From positions 35,116,688-35,180,687 of the forward strand of contig OX392535.1 in the NCBI GenBank assembly GCA_947623455.1: 64,000 nt of DNA, in the 5' to 3' direction. Numbering within the stretch: the first letter of the stretch is position 1; the number at the start of each line of letters is the position of its first letter. Under the pieces are notes generated by a model. It saw only the letters and a program-made list of their open reading frames with translations, was not told the origin of the DNA and ran no database searches. Below are positions 59,516 through 64,000 of the stretch, piece after piece. The position numbers and the translations under genes are program-made. This stretch comes from Mimachlamys varia (taxonomy: Eukaryota; Mollusca; Bivalvia; Pectinida; Pectinidae).

Positions 59516-60490
59516 CTGAAATGAAGATTAAAATAAAACAAAAATGTCTTTACATTTTTTGGTTATATAGTTTTTATCTGTCATAAGTTGTACACTGCCC
59601 CACATGGTGGTCCACATGTATAAAGTATGGATCACAAGCTACTTTAAACACAAATGAATTAGCTACAAACCAGAACAGCAAAATTAACAAAGGGTAAAAT
59701 TGCATTAAATCTATTGAATGAGGGATGAGGGACACAGTTTCAGTGTGCAAGTCTCAGCCCTCTAAGATATTTGCATGTATGAACTAGTATGAAGTATATG
59801 TATCATGTCCTATGACAAAAACTGACTGAGTTATGGCCATGGCAAGCAAAATAAACACTCCCTAAGTCTCCCATAACATTTATAGTAATACTCTATCCTT
59901 AGATTTTGAATTGACCATGTAATGGCCCGAACAAGCAAATTCAATGAAGGGGCAATGACTCAAAAAGGAGGCAACAAAAGATTTTGCTAGCTGGGTCAAT
60001 TGTTTGCTGTCCAGGTGGCCATCTTGTCTTGGATTTTGAGAGTTGAATTTGAAGTGGTATAGATATTTCTTTGAAAATACTGGAGGGAAGTTTTTTTTCA
60101 AATTTCATATATTTACATTCTGTGTTGCATTTGCCTATATATCATTACTAAACCAAATTGTAGTATATCACACTGTATACTGCAATTTGCAATCCACATC
60201 ACATGACATTATTTCTGACGCCATGTTGGACTATGTTATATCAAAGTTTTGCACTCCGCCTCAGATAACATGTATGGTGGCTTTGAATCAATCGCTGAGA
60301 TGACACTGATTTAAATCAGGCCATTGTGACGTCATTTCTGACGCCATGAATTATGGCTTTGAGTCAATAGCTCAGATGATATTGATTTAAATCAGACTCT
60401 TCCGGTAAAGAAACACACACGGAAAAATGGAGAACGTTTACCGACTATATCCCAAATAAATAGATACAGGCATATTTTTAAATTACCGGA
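59516..60490. other. Region upstream of exon A
   Basis: No first exon could be identified. A local duplication (tttctgacgccatg..tcaatcgct/agctgagatga..ttgatttaaatcag) spans 60211-60400. Confidence 0.45.
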
Positions 60491-60640
60491 AATGTAAATA
60501 TAAGCATTGAACTGTTACCAGATGTAGTATACAGTCGATATGAATACAATTTGAGTGACAGATAAATAATCATGTGGCCCGTTACCCAAATTGTATTCAT
60601 ATCGACTGTATACTACATCTGGTAACAATTCAATGTTTAA
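60491..60640. mobile_element. Foldback element, 150 bp
   Basis: Arms cattgaactgttaccagatg, tagtatacagtcgatatgaa, tacaatttg (60503-60552) are almost perfectly repeated in reverse at 60590-60638, with a 37-bp spacer. Left flank aatgtaaatataag. Confidence 0.9.
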
Positions 60641-61139
60641 ACATTAGGCCCTACATAGATACTTATGCAGTTTGCATTACATTTTGTCAATAATAGAAAA
60701 AAAAGACATGCATGGCCACCTTACCTTAACCAAAACACATGGCCATCATACTAGAATTTGACTGAGAAAGTTTGTTGCTGCCATTTCTCGGTAAAGTACT
60801 CTGAAACTATTGTAGCTATATAGTTGCACCACGTTATGCTTAATTCACTAAACAAATGTAAAATGTGTGTTGGTGTACCGTGTACACATGTACAGAACAC
60901 AATCAAGTAATGACTGTGGTCCTATTACACTAGCTGGGTGCACCATTGTTTAATATATGGCATATGATTGGTAAATGGATGACATGTAATGTGATTCTTA
61001 ACATGTTTTTAAGAGTGTATAAGCTTCTGTAGTTGCTGACACTGAAAATTTCAGAAACATAAATCTTCAGAGGATAAGGAAATTTCCTAGGATTATGCTT
61101 TTATAAAGTCAAATCAGGTCAAATAAATGCTAGCAATTT
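60641..61139. other. Spacer
   Basis: No gene or element recognised. A donor-like ttaaggtaagg at 60719-60728 (minus strand) has no phase-compatible exon. Confidence 0.4.
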
Positions 61140-63760
61140 ATAACAAGAGGCCCACAGGGCCTGTATCACTCACTTGGATACATTGGTATCTAGGTAATCA
61201 TGGTAACATATTTTCTTTTTGGCCCCGCCCCTCAGCCCCCTGTGGGGGGAGGGGGGGTCAGTCCCACCATTAGTACAATTTTGAAACTCTAGCACCTAGG
61301 GATGCTTCCTACCAAATAAGGCTGATTTGCAATCAGTGGTTATGGAAAAGAAGTCACTTAAACCATGATATAGCAAAATACCCCTTTATGGCCCTGCCCC
61401 TCATCCTCCTAGGGGGTCAGTCCCACCATGAGTACAATTTTGAATCCCGAGCACCTACGGATGCGTCCTGCCAAATAAAATTGATTTCCAATCAGTGGTT
61501 ATGTAGAAAAAGTCGCTAATATAAATAAAGCTAAATAATTCTTTTTGGCCTTGCCGCTCAGCCGCCTGCCCCCTAGGGGGTCAGTACAATTTTGAATCCT
61601 GGGCACCTAAGGATGCTTCCTGTCAAATAAGGTTGATTTCAGATCAGGGGTTATAGAGAAGTCGCTAATATCAATAAAGCTAAATAATTCTTTTTGGCCC
61701 CACCCCTCAGCCCCCTAGGGGGTCAGTCCCACCATAAGTGCAAATTTGAATCCTGAGCACCTAAGGATGCTTCCTGCCAAAAAAGGCTGATTTCCATCAG
61801 TGGTTATGGAGAAGAAGTCACTTAAATCAATATAGGTAAATAACCAAGGGTTGGGACCCCCCCCCCCCCCCTCCGATACCCCTAACAGCGAGGTTTGCTC
61901 TCAGGTCGTCACCATTGGCGTCGATGTCATGTGATGGGATGAGTGGCACTGGCATTCTCAATCCCAGTGGGTTGTGCACATGTTCAGCAAGGTCATACAT
62001 AAATCCTTACTATTACTATGTTATTATCACAGCAGGAAATAGGCCTCATTTGAGTATGCTTAAAAGAAACATTTGGTCTTGATACATTGGGTAACCCATA
62101 AAAGTAATAATTTCCAATGGGGGCACATCAAGAACAAGAGGCCCAATGGGCCTGCATTGCTCACCTGGAATTAATCTCTGACTTGTTACCCTCAAGTCAC
62201 CTAAAATCTATTACTGTAAGACATTCAGAGCAACATGTTAATATTTTGTTTGGCTTCTTCCAAGGAAGCAACCAGCCAAATATCATATATATGATATCAT
62301 GCCTTTTGGTTTATCAGAATTTGCTCAAATGTTTTAACAGATATGACCCTTGTGACCTTGAATATGGGTCAAGGTCATTTATTTTTGCAATCTTTGTCGG
62401 GCTTCATCCGAGAAACCTGTCAGCCAATTATCATGCTTCTAGGGCTTTTGTTATTTCAGAAGATGTTGTTTAAAGGTTATTATAGAGTAGAGCCCTGTGA
62501 CCTTGAATATGGGTCAAGGTTATTACTTTTCCCAAACTTTGTTGGGTTTTATCCAAGGAACCTTTCAGCCAAATATCATGATTCTGGGGCTTTTGGTTTA
62601 TTAGAAGATGTTGTTTAAACGTTATAATAGATTTGACCCCTGGGACCTCAAATATGGGTCAAAGATGTATCTTTTTCGCAAACTTTATTCAGCTTCATCC
62701 AAGGAAGCTACCAGTCAAATATAAGGTCTCTACGCCTGACAGTATTTCAGAAGAATTCTATTTTCCCTATTGGGCTCCGCCCCTCTGGCCCCTTGGGTGA
62801 CAGGGTTACCATTTATGCAAAATCTGTTCCCCTTTCCCTAAGGATGTTTCTGACCAAATTTGGTTCAAATCCTTTCATAACTTTATGACTAGTAGCGATT
62901 GAAAGGATTTTACCTCTATTTCCGCTATTGGGCCCCACACCCCTCAGGCCCCTTTGGGGTCAGATTCACCATTTAAGCAAAATCTATTTCCCTTTCCCCA
63001 AGGATGTTTCTGATTAAATTTGGGCCAAATCTATTCATAACTTTATGACAAGAAGAGATTTAAAGGAATTACGTTTATTTCCCCTATTGGGCCCCACCCT
63101 CTGGTTCCTTTGGGGTCAGAGTCACCATTAATGCAAAATCTGTTTCCCTTTCCCCAAGGATGTTTTTGACTAAATTTGGTTTAAATCCATTCATAACTTT
63201 ATGACTAGTAGATTTTCTACTGATTTAAAGTAATTACCACTATTTCCCCTATTGGGTCCCGCCCCTCAGGCCCCTTGGGGTCAGAGTCACCATTTATGCA
63301 AAATCTGTTCCCCTTCCCCGAAGGATGTTTCTGATCAAATTTGGGCCAAATCCATTCATAACTTTACGACAAGAGATTTAAAGGAATTACGTTTATTTCC
63401 CCAATTGGGCCCCGCCCCTCTAACCCCTTGGGGGTCAGAGTCACCATTTAAGAATATGTTCCCCTTCCCCCAAGGATGTTTCTAACTAAATTTGGTTCAA
63501 ATCCATTCATAACTTTATGACTAGTAGCGATTTAAAGCAATTACCTCTATTTCCCCTATTGGGCCCCGCCCCTCAGGTCCCTTGGGGGTCAGAGTCACCT
63601 TCACGCAAAATCTGTTCACCTTCCTCGAAAACTGTTTCTGACACAATTTGGTAAAAATCCAATCAGGACTTTTTGACTAGGCCCTAGTAGCGATTTGAAA
63701 CAAATGTTGACAGACGACGGACGCTGCGCCATGGCAAAAACAAGTGAAAATGCATGCATT
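61140..63760. repeat. 'caagaggccc' family block with internal tandem units
   Basis: Begins aacaagaggcccacagggcc tgtatc and ends gacagacgacggacgctgcg ccatggc. Inside are three sub-arrays: about 150-170 bp units with gccccgcccctcagccccct and gcacctaaggatgcttcctg (61200-61850, about four copies); about 140-150 bp units starting from a second caagaggcccaatgggcctg (62132) with gaccttgaatatgggtcaag (62132-62720); and about 160 bp units with tttcccctattgggcccc, ggggtcagagtcaccattta and aaggatgtttctgactaaat (62750-63680, about six copies). Plus-strand frames here are repeat by-products. Confidence 0.85.
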
Positions 63761-64000
63761 GTGCATGAAAATAGGCTATTAATCGTTTAAAAAAAACAGA
63801 GATCTAACAGTTAACTGTTAGAAGTCTTCATCTTTAATCTTCCTAAACTAACTGTGAATCTCCTGAAACTGGTCAAAGGCAGGACAATGCCGTATTCGGC
63901 AAGTTATCTGATGAAAGGACAAATAAATGTTAATGCATGAAAAATCTGAGCAAATTCATACAAAAAGAAAGTCTCGAAAATTGATTGAAACATTGTTAAA
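63761..64000. other. Right edge, nothing called
   Basis: AT-rich sequence. A short minus-strand frame near 63840-63910 (acceptor ctttcatcag) was not recognised. Confidence 0.35.

Noticed and set aside
62117..63485. Plus-strand frames of 77-118 codons
   Set aside because: They lie in the tandem cores of the 'caagaggccc' block and change with repeat number.
63840..63912. Possible C2H2-like short exon on the minus strand
   Set aside because: Only a few Cys/His, no proper spacing and no phase partner.

Overview
The window is nuclear DNA of an animal, most likely a bivalve mollusc. It is AT-rich, with multi-exon genes using GT-AG introns. About 40% is tandem repeats and short DNA transposons, including the 'caagaggcccA..GGGCCTG' family that I associate with scallop and oyster genomes. 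The species call is inference from repeat style. No rRNA, intact tRNA, CRISPR, plasmid or bacterial feature was seen.

Two protein-coding genes can be supported, both on the minus strand. (1) smg5, a nonsense-mediated mRNA decay (NMD) factor of the EST1/SMG5-6-7 family. I traced it exon by exon from a start codon at 34223 down to 13491: 20 coding exons, 2676 nt, 892 codons, every junction phase-compatible. The C-terminal PIN domain was not found and probably lies left of the window. (2) A gene in 47.5-59.5 kb whose exons encode an atypical homeodomain (59.5-58.3 kb), three unassigned conserved-looking exons, a possible GTF2I-like module (51.9 kb), acidic exons, a Lys-rich linker and an HP1-type chromodomain (47.6 kb). 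Exons A-E and G-J chain in phase, but the middle (50.6-54 kb) is rearranged, so one gene or two is unresolved.

Layout: 0-2 kb, 18-bp minisatellite; 2.7-5.4 kb, about 85-bp array; 6.2-7.4 kb, TTAA-flanked piggyBac-like remnant with a duplicated 3' end; 7.4-8.6 kb, 108-bp array; 9-13.4 kb, dispersed repeats including a hAT MITE with a perfect 8-bp target duplication; 13.5-34.2 kb, smg5 with element-filled introns; 35-38.3 kb, foldback elements and a dead LINE; 38.4-44.9 kb, a 5-kb 62-bp satellite followed by a 34-bp array; 45-47.5 kb, nothing recognisable; 47.5-59.5 kb, homeodomain/chromodomain gene; 59.5-64 kb, foldback elements and a 2.6-kb block of mollusc-type repeats.

The most notable observation is in smg5. 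Between exons 15 and 20, five exon/intron boundaries have been tandemly copied together with their splice sites: exon 15 donor (four extra copies), exon 17 donor (about 22 extra copies), exon 18 acceptor (one extra), exon 19 acceptor (two extra) and exon 20 acceptor (about six extra). Using most of the distal exon 17 or exon 15 donors would add an in-frame stop, so the transcript of an NMD factor could itself become an NMD target. The array structure is read directly from sequence; the regulatory role is a hypothesis.
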